The notes under the pieces were generated by a model. It was given only the letters and a program-made list of their open reading frames with translations, was not told the origin of the DNA and did no database searches. The translations under genes were made by a program, and so were the position numbers. Below are positions 43,526 through 52,247 of a stretch of 64,000 nt of DNA, in pieces (the stretch's first letter is position 1; each line of letters starts with the position of its first letter). This stretch comes from Prosthecochloris ethylica (GTDB lineage Bacteria > Bacteroidota > Chlorobiia > Chlorobiales > Chlorobiaceae), in the NCBI RefSeq assembly GCF_015234275.1, contig NZ_JADGII010000002.1; one strand, given 5' to 3'.

Positions 43526-44266
43526 GTCAATAATTCGAATAATTTCATTGCACAGGGCTGTGTAATCCTCGGCGCCGTTAGCCTTTTCGTTGTAGCCGAA
43601 AATATGGGTTCCGGTGCCGGGCGCCTCGGCCAGCGCAATGTTGTTGCGGATTTTCGTCTTCAGTGCCTTGTCGCCGAAATGTTCTTCGATGGCACGAGCA
43701 ACGTCACGATTGAGGATTTTTCGTTTATCGTACTGGGTGATAAAGATGCCCGATACCTGGAGCGTGCTGTTGATTCGCTTCGTGATTTTCTGGATGACAT
43801 CGAGCAGTTTTGCCAGGCCGTCAAGAGCGAGAAATTCAGCCTGTATAGGAATGAAGACATGGTCGGCCGCTGCTAAGGCGTTGATCGTCAGCAGCCCGAG
43901 CGACGGCGGGCAGTCGATGAGGATGACGTCATACTCGTTGTTGAGGGGGGCGAGCAGCTCACGGAGAATATACTCTCTGCCGGTTTCGGCGCTCAGCTCT
44001 ATTTCCGCTGCGCTCAGGTCGAGTGATGACGGGACCAGGTGAAGTGTGTCCGTGATATGGACAGGATCGATATCGGCATAACCTCTCAGGGCATGGTAAA
44101 TGGTGTTTTCCTGCTGCTGGATGCCCAGGGAGCGGCTCAGGTTGGCCTGCGGGTCGATATCGATGAGCAGAACTTGTTTTCCGGCCCGGCTCATGGCGGC
44201 TCCGGTATTGAGCGTCGACGTCGTTTTTCCTACGCCCCCCTTGTGATTCGAGAAGACAAGGTTCAT
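43520..44266 (-). CDS. ParA-family ATPase (partner: RHH protein)
   Basis: A 248-residue MinD/ParA ATPase with the deviant Walker A NHKGGVGKTTSTLN at the start, LLIDIDPQANLSRSLG (about 33) and VILIDCPPSLGLLTINAL (about 115). ParA dimers bind DNA non-specifically and move cargo tethered through a partner protein. The downstream RHH gene is the likely partner, giving a plasmid-like partition pair. No ParB-like gene or parS consensus is seen. A palindrome lies 85 bases before the start. Confidence 0.92.
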   Translation of the reverse strand: MNLVFSNHKGGVGKTTSTLNTGAAMSRAGKQVLLIDIDPQANLSRSLGIQQQENTIYHALRGYADIDPVHITDTLHLVPSSLDLSAAEIELSAETGREYILRELLAPLNNEYDVILIDCPPSLGLLTINALAAADHVFIPIQAEFLALDGLAKLLDVIQKITKRINSTLQVSGIFITQYDKRKILNRDVARAIEEHFGDKALKTKIRNNIALAEAPGTGTHIFGYNEKANGAEDYTALCNEIIRIIDK

Positions 44267-44350
44267 GGATGGTGATGTTTCGGGTTTACGTGAACCGGGT
44301 CTCCGGTCGTTTTGTGTAATATAGTGAATATGGATTTATCTTTCTTTTGT

Positions 44351-44363
44351 ATACAGTCTGTAT
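44351..44363. promoter_or_regulatory. Palindrome in the ParA leader
   Basis: ATACAGTCTGTAT is a 13-base inverted repeat (ATACAG and CTGTAT around one T) in the AT-rich spacer 85 bases upstream of the first ParA gene. It is a candidate operator for the RHH or ParA protein. Confidence 0.35.
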
Positions 44364-44427
44364 TTTCTATATCTGTGTTATTTTTTTTATTATCAATATT
44401 TCTTTATCAGGTTTTGTTATTTGTGGT

Positions 44428-45165
44428 TTACGTCAGGCGAAGGACTTCCTGCCAGAGATCCGCATATGCCCTGGCTGCGGGGGTGTTCGGGTGTACGGCG
44501 TTGAGTGGAGCCCGGTACAGGCCCATTTTTTCCACTTCGGAATTGTAGGGAATTGCGCTTTCAAGAAAGCCTCCTTTTCCGGTATGTTCCTGTGTGATAT
44601 CACGGTGCATCCCTTTTCGTTTTTCAACCATCGTGAAAAACGGCTTGATCTTTCTGCTGTCAAGATTGTTTTCCCTGAAGAACCACAGGAGCTGCTCGTA
44701 GGTTCTCAGCGAAAGCGTGGTCGGTATCAGGGGAACCAGGATAAGATCCGAGGCGGTGAATATGCTTTCGGACAGCAAGGTGAGGTTGGGCGGGCAGTCG
44801 AAGAAAATGTATTCGTATTCCGTGGAAAGGTCTCCGAGTGAGCGGCGCAGCTTTTTTTCTGGTTTTTTTTCTTCGCCGAGTTCAATGTCGAGGTTCCTGT
44901 AGGAAAAGTCGGCAGGAAGCAGATCGAGTTCTTCAAAGTCCGTTGCCTTGATATGCTTGTAGATTTTTTTGCTTCCCTTGAGGAATTTCGTGCTGTTGTG
45001 TTTTTTGTCGGCCACGATCCTGAAATAATAGGTGCTGGCCCCCTGAGGGTCCAGGTCGCAGAGGAGAACCGGCGGGAAGGCATGAGATGCGAGATACGAA
45101 AGGTTGACGGCTGTCGCTGTTTTGCCGACACCTCCCTTGATGCTGTAGAGGGCGATGGTTTTCAT
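44428..45165 (-). CDS. ParA-family ATPase coupled to CHAD protein
   Basis: A 245-residue ParA/MinD ATPase. The deviant Walker A is YSIKGGVGKTATAVNL at the start, with LLCDLDPQGASTYYF (about 34) and YIFFDCPPNLTLLSESIF (about 118). It differs clearly from the neighbouring ParA, so it is not a recent duplicate. Its start codon overlaps the stop of the CHAD gene (ATGA), which implies translational coupling and a shared task. Because CHAD domains bind polyphosphate, the cargo may be polyphosphate granules; this is inferred. A 161-base AT-rich spacer separates it from the next ParA gene. Confidence 0.92.
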   Translation of the reverse strand: MKTIALYSIKGGVGKTATAVNLSYLASHAFPPVLLCDLDPQGASTYYFRIVADKKHNSTKFLKGSKKIYKHIKATDFEELDLLPADFSYRNLDIELGEEKKPEKKLRRSLGDLSTEYEYIFFDCPPNLTLLSESIFTASDLILVPLIPTTLSLRTYEQLLWFFRENNLDSRKIKPFFTMVEKRKGMHRDITQEHTGKGGFLESAIPYNSEVEKMGLYRAPLNAVHPNTPAARAYADLWQEVLRLT

Positions 45166-46736
45166 GAGCTGTAATGGTCAATCAGTGCGGAGAAAAGAGT
45201 GGCGGTGTGGTGACTGTCAAATTGTCGGAATGTGTCGTGAAATCGTTGACGGACAGTTTCCCGTTCGTGGTAAAGTGCCGTGACAAGTCCGCCGAGAGAT
45301 GCAGCCAGCGTTGCGGGGAGCTGTTGGCTGTGCGCTCCCGGGGACGTGATCCGGTGGTGCAGGTAATCCTGCTGGACTGAAAGGTCGACGAACTTGCCGA
45401 GAAGGTCCTGCAGCTTCTTCAGATGGGTGATGACCGGACCGATGGTTTCTTTCGGGAAAATCGAGGAAAAAAACTCCAGAAGATAACGGAGTTTCTTGCA
45501 GTCGATGCGCAGGGAGTGAAGATCTTCATCCGATGCTTCAGGTCCGATGGTGCGGCCATGACGGATGACTTTTTTCCAGGCCTTCCGGATTGTTCCGACG
45601 GCCACGGTCGATGTCGGCAGCGCCGCATTGGGGGTATCCTCGCCGGATGCCTGACATGGTTCGGTGAGAAAGCTTTCCCATGTATGAAGCAGTTCCGCAT
45701 GCTGCCGGGTGCGCAGGTGTCGGGAAAGGGCGCGAAGTTCCTGTGTATGGGCATGCTGCAGGTCGTCGAAAAAGAGCCCGAGCGGTTCCCGGAGCGGGGC
45801 GGGCAGGAGGGAGCCGAAGTGATCCGCTTCCAGAAGGTAGACATCCTGGTCTCTCAGGTTGTTCGTCCTTTTGGCCAGCTCCCTGAATTGCTGTTTGAAG
45901 CGAGACAGCTCCTCCGGCGGAAAAATACCTTTCAGCTGGGCGAGTATCGAGCGTGTGCGCCGGAGGGCAACCCTGTAATCGTGCAGGAATTCCGTGTCGA
46001 TATTGCGCGACAGCCAGGGTTCGTTGGCCAGCATGATGCGGAAGGTTGCCAGAAGCAGTTTCCGGGCGCTTTCCCTGACCGGTTCATCGGGAGAAAGCCT
46101 GACTGAAGGCTTCGATCGATAGCTTCCCGGACTGATGCCGGCCGCTTTGAGCAGCTGGTTGTAGATATAGCTGAAGGATGTGGTGCCAGACAGCAATCCC
46201 GCTTTCTGCAGTGCTTCGGCAACATGTTCGCTGTCGGTCCGATATCCTCTCAGCGGAGTCAGGGTGAGAAACGATTCGGTGTAGTCCTTCCTGTTCTTTT
46301 CCCTGAGAGTGAGGGTGGTGATTTCCAGGTGTCCGACAGTTTTCCGGTTGTCGTCGAGTATGCGGTACTGGTCAACCTGTTCTTCCGCTCTGCAGAGGCG
46401 TATGAACGCCCTGAGCGGCGTGAAGCTGTCGAGATGCTGTCGGACTGCATCGTCGGCGATGTCCGACGCAAAGAAGTTCGACGGGCTCTTTCTCATCGGA
46501 GAAGAGGCCTGCTCCTTTCCCGTCTTGAGGCTGACGATGCTGAGTGTGGAGCCTCTTTTGCACACGGCGCTCTTTTTTTTCCAGGCATGCCATTCAAACG
46601 AGTCGTAAAACTGAAGATTTCTGTGCTTGGCCGATTGTCTGACAAGGCTGTACGGGACGCCCACCTTCTCGTTCATGTCGGCTTGCAGGCTCTCCGGTCT
46701 TATTCGGTACAGGGTCGAACGCGTACGCTGTCGCAT
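45162..46736 (-). CDS. CHAD-domain protein (polyphosphate-binding)
   Basis: A 524-residue protein. The C-terminal half (about 225-510) is a CHAD domain, two helical repeats with conserved basic and histidine helices: LHDYRVALRRTRSIL (about 250) and LHSLRIDCKKLRYLLEFF (about 405). CHAD domains bind inorganic polyphosphate and can target granules. The N-terminal half holds EQVDQYRILDDNRKTVGHLEI, weakly reminiscent of a CYTH (triphosphate tunnel) strand set, but catalytic ExExK is not seen. It is followed by a four-base overlap with a ParA gene. A polyphosphate kinase lies at 56310. Confidence 0.88.
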   Translation of the reverse strand: MRQRTRSTLYRIRPESLQADMNEKVGVPYSLVRQSAKHRNLQFYDSFEWHAWKKKSAVCKRGSTLSIVSLKTGKEQASSPMRKSPSNFFASDIADDAVRQHLDSFTPLRAFIRLCRAEEQVDQYRILDDNRKTVGHLEITTLTLREKNRKDYTESFLTLTPLRGYRTDSEHVAEALQKAGLLSGTTSFSYIYNQLLKAAGISPGSYRSKPSVRLSPDEPVRESARKLLLATFRIMLANEPWLSRNIDTEFLHDYRVALRRTRSILAQLKGIFPPEELSRFKQQFRELAKRTNNLRDQDVYLLEADHFGSLLPAPLREPLGLFFDDLQHAHTQELRALSRHLRTRQHAELLHTWESFLTEPCQASGEDTPNAALPTSTVAVGTIRKAWKKVIRHGRTIGPEASDEDLHSLRIDCKKLRYLLEFFSSIFPKETIGPVITHLKKLQDLLGKFVDLSVQQDYLHHRITSPGAHSQQLPATLAASLGGLVTALYHERETVRQRFHDTFRQFDSHHTATLFSALIDHYSS

Positions 46737-46958
46737 GGATTGTTCTGATGAGTGAAAAACAACGTTCTTTCCCTGAAGTATAAGAATAAAGTCAGGAAAT
46801 CGGGAGCTGCTTTTACGGCTTGCAGGTGGGGCGGAATGATGTGATTTGTCTGTGGCGAGGCTTTTAAATCGGCAGAGTTTTTGTTACCTTGAGACTTTGT
46901 ATTTCACGCAATGACACGGGCTCATGTGTTACTCTGAAACCTTGTCGACGATCACGGT

Positions 46959-47969
46959 ATGATACGCTCAATTCTCACGATTCTCCTGCTCTTCAGTGTG
47001 ACTCTTGCCGGTTGTTCCCGAGACCCGTCACCCGGCGGTGACGACAGCGGAACGACGGTCGGCATGGTTTTCGATGTCGGGGGACGTGGTGACAATTCCT
47101 TTAACGATGCCGCATACAGCGGGTTGCTCCAGGCGCGCGACTCACTCGGTGTCGGAGTTGTGTACGTCGAACCTTCGGGCGAGGGTGCCGACAGGGAGGC
47201 CGCCCTGAGGAATCTGGCAGCGGATCCCGATATCGATCTGGTGTTCGGTGTCGGACTGCTCTTCAGCCGTGATATTGCCGCGGTGGCCGAGGAGTTTCCT
47301 GAAACCCGTTTTGTCTGTATCGACTATCAGCATTCAGGCGATGATCTGCCGGCAAACTTTTCAGGGATTGTCTTCGAGGACAGAAAGGGGTCGTTTCTTG
47401 CAGGAGCGATGGCGGGACTGCTGACAGAGAGCGGAACCCTCGGCTTTATTGGCGGGATGGATTCTGCGATCATCAGGCGTTTCCAGGAAGGTTTTTCTGC
47501 GGGAGCTCGCCATGTCAATCCGGATATTTCCCTGATTACCGCGTATATCGGTATGACCGGAAGCGCGTTTACCAACCCTGCGCGAGGCAAGGAGCTTGCA
47601 TTGAACCAGTACAGCCGGGGAGCTGATATTATTTACCAGGCGGCAGGGGCCAGCGGGCTCGGCGTGATCGAAGCGGCGCGGGAAACCGGCATGCTGGTGA
47701 TCGGAACGGATCGAGACCAGTACGATCTTGCACCGGGGCATGTGCTGTCAAGCATTGTCAAGGGAATCGACCGGGCGGTGTTCACCACTGTCGTTGATGA
47801 CCTGGAGGGGCGTTTCCGGGGAGGAGAGGTCACCGTGCTCGGTCTCGATGGCCGTTATACCGATTACGTGTACAACCAGGACAATGCAGAGCTTGTCACT
47901 CCGGAGGTGCACCGGCAGCTGGAAAATCTGCGAGAAGATATTATCAGCGGAGCCATCACCGTAGAATGA
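46959..47969 (+). CDS. BMP-family substrate-binding lipoprotein
   Basis: A 336-residue lipoprotein with signal peptide and lipobox LAGC (Cys about 19). The body is a basic-membrane-protein/PnrA-like periplasmic binding fold: VGMVFDVGGRGDNSFNDAAYSGL (about 34), FVCIDYQHSG, GFIGGMDSAIIRRFQEGFSAGA and DIIYQAAGASGLGVIEAA. Relatives bind purine nucleosides for an ABC importer. No ATPase or permease gene is next to it, so it may use a distant transporter or serve another purpose. Confidence 0.88.
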   Translation: MIRSILTILLLFSVTLAGCSRDPSPGGDDSGTTVGMVFDVGGRGDNSFNDAAYSGLLQARDSLGVGVVYVEPSGEGADREAALRNLAADPDIDLVFGVGLLFSRDIAAVAEEFPETRFVCIDYQHSGDDLPANFSGIVFEDRKGSFLAGAMAGLLTESGTLGFIGGMDSAIIRRFQEGFSAGARHVNPDISLITAYIGMTGSAFTNPARGKELALNQYSRGADIIYQAAGASGLGVIEAARETGMLVIGTDRDQYDLAPGHVLSSIVKGIDRAVFTTVVDDLEGRFRGGEVTVLGLDGRYTDYVYNQDNAELVTPEVHRQLENLREDIISGAITVE

Positions 47970-47981
47970 GGTTTTCGATTT

Positions 47982-47990
47982 TGCTATAAT
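47982..47990 (+). promoter_or_regulatory. Extended -10 promoter of the small lipoprotein gene
   Basis: TGCTATAAT is a perfect extended -10 element, 41 bases before the ATG at 48031. No good -35 box stands upstream, which extended -10 promoters tolerate. Confidence 0.5.
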
Positions 47991-48030
47991 CCACAATCCT
48001 ACATCATTAACAAAAAAAATCAGCAATACA

Positions 48031-48510
48031 ATGAAGCAGAGCCTTACGTTTCTGAAACAGTTCTCGTTTGTTCTCCTGCTCCTGGCAGGTCTCAGTGCAT
48101 GTGGCGGTCAGCAGAGCGATCCGCTCAAGGCGGAGATCGAAGAGGGCATGCAGATGATCAGTGATCAGCTGACAGGCCTGAAAGCCGTCAAGATGCAGCA
48201 GGAAAGCGTTGTCGACGGCCTGGAGGAAGACCTGAAATGGGAGTACAGCCCGGAATTTGAAAAGGCCGTCAAGGCGTATGTTGCCGAGGTCGACCATCTG
48301 ATGGAGAATATCAGTGAGCTGAATTCCATTTACGACGAACTGGCGTCTTATCAGGAGAAGCTTGAAAAAGGTGCTCCTCTCGAGTACAGCCATACGCTTA
48401 TCGAGGAGATGGCCACGGAGAAAATCGAGCGGGCTGAAGAGATCCTTGAAAACAATGAAGAGATTCAGGACAAGCTCTATGACCTGAGCGATCAGCTTGA
48501 CGAATTATAA
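48031..48510 (+). CDS. Small coiled-coil lipoprotein
   Basis: A 159-residue protein with signal peptide and lipobox LSAC (Cys about 26). The mature part is almost wholly helical and acidic, with heptads through KAEIEEGMQMISDQL, YVAEVDHLMENISELNSIYDEL and KIERAEEILENNEEIQDKLYDL. It would be anchored to a membrane as an elongated helix bundle. No known family is recognised. It stands between the BMP lipoprotein and an epimerase gene; 21 bases separate it from the latter. Confidence 0.75.
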   Translation: MKQSLTFLKQFSFVLLLLAGLSACGGQQSDPLKAEIEEGMQMISDQLTGLKAVKMQQESVVDGLEEDLKWEYSPEFEKAVKAYVAEVDHLMENISELNSIYDELASYQEKLEKGAPLEYSHTLIEEMATEKIERAEEILENNEEIQDKLYDLSDQLDEL

Positions 48511-48531
48511 TCACGAAGTAACCGAAAAGAG

Positions 48532-49530
48532 GTGCAGAAAAAAATTCTGGTAACCGGGGGTACCGGTTTTATTGGTTCACGTCTCGTCAGAAAACTGGTT
48601 TCCGGTAACCATCAGGTGTTTGCTCTTGTCCGTAAAAGCTCCAGCCTTGCACCTTTTTCCGGATTTCTTGATCAGCTGCGCCTTGTCGAGGGCGATGTCA
48701 CCGATCCGGCATCTCTCGACAAGGCGTTGTCAGGTATTGACGAGGTCTATCACTGTGCGGGGTATACCTATATGGGGGGCGATAGAAATCGTGACGCCCT
48801 TCTGTACGCCGTCAATGTCGAGGGAACACGTCACCTGCTCCGTGCGGCTTCCAGGGCCGGCGTCAGGCGTGTCGTTCACATGAGTTCGATTACTGCTGTT
48901 GGCATGTCTGGAGGACGAACACCGGTTGACGAATCGTGCGAATGGAATTTTCAGGATCTTGGGCTCACGTATGCCGAAACCAAGCACAAGGCTGAAATCG
49001 AGGTTCACAAAGCCGTCGCCGAGGGGCTTGACTGCGTGATCATCAATCCCGCTTTCGTCTTCGGAGCAGGCGACGTCAATTTCAATGCCGGAGGAATTAT
49101 CCGCGATGTCTATCGCCGCAGAATGCCGATATACCCGCTTGGAGGCATCTGTGTCGTAGATGTGGAAATCGTTGTCGATACCGCCATCAGGGCCATGGAG
49201 GCCGGCAGGACCGGAGAGCGTTACCTGATCGGTGGTGATAACGTGACCTACAGGGAGCTTGCCGATACGATATCGCGTGTTACCGGAGCGCCGCGCGTGC
49301 GTGTTCCTCTTCCTTTCTTTCTGGCCAAACCACTGCTTTCTCTTCTGAAAATCGTAGATTCAAGGAAACAGGTCTCGAGGTTGTTCAATCTTTCCATGTT
49401 CAGGGTGGCCTCGGAATTTCTCTATTTCGATGCGTCGAAGGCTGAACGGGAGCTTGGCATGAACCGGGAACCTCATGAATTCAGTATTCGCCGTGCTTTC
49501 GAGTGGTACCGCAGGGAGGGGTTGCTGTAG
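48532..49530 (+). CDS. NAD-dependent epimerase/dehydratase
   Basis: A 332-residue extended SDR. The nucleotide motif VTGGTGFIGSRLVRKL opens the protein, followed by HMSSITAVG (catalytic Ser) and the YxxxK in TYAETKHKAE (about 147). The rest (INPAFVFGAGDVN, ERYLIGGDNVTY) matches dihydroflavonol reductase-like and hopanoid-associated sugar epimerases (HpnA-like). Substrate unknown. The start is GTG at 48532, backed by AGAGG immediately upstream; no ATG suits. Confidence 0.88.
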   Translation: MQKKILVTGGTGFIGSRLVRKLVSGNHQVFALVRKSSSLAPFSGFLDQLRLVEGDVTDPASLDKALSGIDEVYHCAGYTYMGGDRNRDALLYAVNVEGTRHLLRAASRAGVRRVVHMSSITAVGMSGGRTPVDESCEWNFQDLGLTYAETKHKAEIEVHKAVAEGLDCVIINPAFVFGAGDVNFNAGGIIRDVYRRRMPIYPLGGICVVDVEIVVDTAIRAMEAGRTGERYLIGGDNVTYRELADTISRVTGAPRVRVPLPFFLAKPLLSLLKIVDSRKQVSRLFNLSMFRVASEFLYFDASKAERELGMNREPHEFSIRRAFEWYRREGLL

Positions 49531-49568
49531 CGCGGAGAGATGATGCCGTCCGATCAAATCTGTCTGCC

Positions 49569-51521
49569 ATGCCATCTAACACCATCGTTGAACGGGTAGC
49601 TGCCGACCTCGTCCGCTATCCCCCCTTCGAGCAGCTTGACCAGGAGCTCTTGCAGGACCTGGCGTCGTCTGTGTCCGTAACCTATCATCAGGAGGGTGAG
49701 ACTATTTTCCGCAAGGGTGATCAATTGCGGGAGTGCGCATTCATGGTGATGAAAGGCGCGGTCAGGCTGTTTGAAAACATCGATGAGCGTGAGGTCCTGG
49801 TCGACCTCTGTGATGAAGGCGATATTTTCGGTGTTCGTGCTATTTTCGCCCGCCAGGATTATGTGCTCACCGCGCAGGTGGCCGAAGAGACCCTGCTGTA
49901 CGAAATTCCCGTTGACAAGATTACCATGCTTCTGCAGCAGAGTCCCGGAGCGGCACTCTTTTTCGCGCGTGAGTTCGCCCGGAGTGTCGAGGAGATCGAG
50001 CACTCCCTGACCGAAGCTATGGAAGGGGCCGGGCGTGATCTTCACGGGCTTTCTTGCCACAGCTTCCTGGAGAACGAAACACTGGAGGTCCGTCAGGTCA
50101 GCAATGTCGCGACATGTTCTCCTGATATTTCCATTCAGGATGCTGCCGGCATCATGGCGGAACGCAATATCGGATCGATTATCGTGGTGTCCGGTGAAGG
50201 CCACCCGCTCGGCATTATCACCGACACCGACCTGCGAAAAAAAGTCGTTGCGGTGCCCGGGTCCGTCAAGGAACAGCCGGTCAGCGAGATCATGAGCAGC
50301 CCGGTCTATACGATTACCGGCGGCAGGACGATTGCCGATATGGTGATGCTCATGGTGAAGACCAAGCTCCGGCATTTCTGCGTTACTGAGGATGGTTCCG
50401 TCGACAGCCCGGTGACCGGAATCATTTCCGAGCATGACATCATTACCTCGGAAGGCAACAATCCTGCCGTGATCATGAAAGCTGTCATGCAGGCCGATCA
50501 TCGTGACGAGCTGCGAGAGCAGCGTGACAAGGCCGAAAGCCTGTTGCGGCTCTATATCAGTCAGGATGTGGCCGTACACTTCATTTCAAGCATTATCACG
50601 GAAATCAACGATGCGCTGATCACCAGGGCGATAGAGTTCGCTTTTGCCGATCTCGATGAGCGTCATGACGGCCAGCGGCCGGAGACCCCGTTCTGCTGGC
50701 TGTCTCTCGGCAGCGAGGGCAGGCGTGAGCAGCTTCTGCGCACCGACCAGGACAATGCCATTCTCTATGAGGATCCTCCACCGGACCGCGAGGATGCCGT
50801 GCATGCGTATTACCTGGAGCTCGGCAGTATCGTGACCGGCATTCTGCAGCATTGCGGATTTGTCAGGTGTCCTGCGGATATGATGGCCAGCAATCCTCAA
50901 TGGTGCCGGCCGGTGTCGGTGTGGAAAGGGTATTTCAGAAAATGGGTTTCTGCACCGGAACCGAAAGCTGTCATGAATTCAACGATTTTTTTCGATTTCC
51001 GACCGGTCTACGGTGCTTCCTGGCTGGCCTCGGAACTCAAGCAGGATATCTTCGCAGCAATAGACAGGAGTCGTGGCTTTCTGCAGTTTTTTGCGAAAAA
51101 TGCCCTGCAGAACCCTCCTCCTCTCGGTTTTTTCAGGAACTTTCTTGTCGAAAAAAGCCGCGATCATGCAAATGAGTTCGATATCAAGGCTCGGGCCATG
51201 ATGCCGCTGTCCGACGCCGCGCGTGTTCTGGCATATGAACTGAACGTAGTCGAGTACCTGTCCACGGTCGAACGGTTCAAAAAGCTTTCGCTTCTCATTC
51301 CAGGCATGAAGGATCTTTGTCATGAGGCGGCTTTTGCCTATGAATTTCTGATGAAGCTCCGGGCGGTCAATGGCCTCGAGACCTCATCATCCGGACGTTA
51401 CATCAAGCCGGAAAGCCTTGACAAACTGGAGCGACAGATGTTGAGAAATGTTTTTTCCACGATCGAAAAAGTGCAGAAAGCACTGAACCTGAGGTTCCAG
51501 CTTGATTACATCCGTACGTAA
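49569..51521 (+). CDS. cNMP-binding, CBS and DUF294 nucleotidyltransferase-like protein
   Basis: A 650-residue multidomain protein. A cyclic-nucleotide-binding barrel (about 15-130: YHQEGETIFRKGDQLRECAFMVMKGAVRLF) precedes two CBS domains (about 165-290: IIVVSGEGHPLGIITDTDLRK, MSSPVYTI). Next comes a DUF294 nucleotidyltransferase-like domain (about 330-450) with LSLGSEGRREQLLRTDQDNAIL, holding GS and DxD-type residues, then the DUF294 C-terminal domain. It probably senses adenine nucleotides; the catalytic target is unknown. ATG 49569 is preferred to a frame-open start at 49503. Its end overlaps an exonuclease gene by 20 bases. Confidence 0.9.
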   Translation: MPSNTIVERVAADLVRYPPFEQLDQELLQDLASSVSVTYHQEGETIFRKGDQLRECAFMVMKGAVRLFENIDEREVLVDLCDEGDIFGVRAIFARQDYVLTAQVAEETLLYEIPVDKITMLLQQSPGAALFFAREFARSVEEIEHSLTEAMEGAGRDLHGLSCHSFLENETLEVRQVSNVATCSPDISIQDAAGIMAERNIGSIIVVSGEGHPLGIITDTDLRKKVVAVPGSVKEQPVSEIMSSPVYTITGGRTIADMVMLMVKTKLRHFCVTEDGSVDSPVTGIISEHDIITSEGNNPAVIMKAVMQADHRDELREQRDKAESLLRLYISQDVAVHFISSIITEINDALITRAIEFAFADLDERHDGQRPETPFCWLSLGSEGRREQLLRTDQDNAILYEDPPPDREDAVHAYYLELGSIVTGILQHCGFVRCPADMMASNPQWCRPVSVWKGYFRKWVSAPEPKAVMNSTIFFDFRPVYGASWLASELKQDIFAAIDRSRGFLQFFAKNALQNPPPLGFFRNFLVEKSRDHANEFDIKARAMMPLSDAARVLAYELNVVEYLSTVERFKKLSLLIPGMKDLCHEAAFAYEFLMKLRAVNGLETSSSGRYIKPESLDKLERQMLRNVFSTIEKVQKALNLRFQLDYIRT

Positions 51522-52212
51522 TCATATCAGGCTGACGCTTGCCCGAAGACGCTGCCGCCACGGGCGTCTCGATGATGCGATGTGCCGTTACGTCCGGGCG
51601 TTCGAGCATGCTCCGGTTTTCGGGGTTTCGCTCGACAAGGTTCGTTTCGTGGTGTTCGATACGGAAACAACCGGTTTCGACCCCGTGCATGACAGCGTGA
51701 TATCTATCGGTGCCGTTGCGCTCCGGGGCGGGAGCATCGATGTGCATGATTCGTTCGAGGTGCTTGTGTGCCGTGAAACCGCTGGTGACCGCGATGCGGT
51801 TACCGTGCACGGGCTTCTCAGGCGGGACCTGGTGGCGGGCATCAGTGAAGATGAGGCTGCCTCGAGGTTTGTGGAGTATGCGGGTAACAGTGTCCTGGTC
51901 GCCCAGCATGCTGATTTTGATATCGCCATGATGAACAGGGTCCTGAAGCGGCATTACGGTCTTCAGCTGTTCAACGATGTGCTCGATACGGCAAGCCTGG
52001 CTAAACGCCTGGAAAAAGGGCCGTATTACAACCTCGCTCACAAAAGCGGGGAGTATCGGCTTGATTCGCTTCTGGAGCGCTATGATATCAGGCTGTTCGA
52101 CCGCCATACGGCGGCAGGGGATGCGTTTCTCACGGCACAGCTGTTCCAGCGACTGCTGCAGAGTGCCGGAGAAAGCGGCATACGCACACTCGGGGACCTG
52201 CTGCTGAAGTAG
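51502..52212 (+). CDS. DnaQ-like 3'-5' exonuclease
   Basis: A 236-residue DEDD exonuclease similar to DNA polymerase III epsilon. Exo I is VVFDTETTGFDPVHDSVISIGAV (about 49), Exo II is VLVAQHADFDIAMMNRVL (about 132), and Exo III is HTAAGDAFLTAQLF (about 197). The start is TTG 51502, inside the end of the DUF294 gene; an internal ATG at 51580 is possible. The 20-base overlap with the cNMP/CBS/DUF294 gene suggests they form a pair. Not a replicative epsilon: the polymerase-binding C-terminus is lacking. Confidence 0.87.
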   Translation: MITSVRNHIRLTLARRRCRHGRLDDAMCRYVRAFEHAPVFGVSLDKVRFVVFDTETTGFDPVHDSVISIGAVALRGGSIDVHDSFEVLVCRETAGDRDAVTVHGLLRRDLVAGISEDEAASRFVEYAGNSVLVAQHADFDIAMMNRVLKRHYGLQLFNDVLDTASLAKRLEKGPYYNLAHKSGEYRLDSLLERYDIRLFDRHTAAGDAFLTAQLFQRLLQSAGESGIRTLGDLLLK

Positions 52213-52247
52213 TCAGTGCTCTTTTTCCCTGCGACACCGGGGGCCGG

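Noticed and set aside
43135..46736. A mobile element or prophage around the two ParA genes and tRNA-Cys
   Set aside because: No integrase, transposase, attachment repeat of the tRNA 3' end or relaxase was found on either side.
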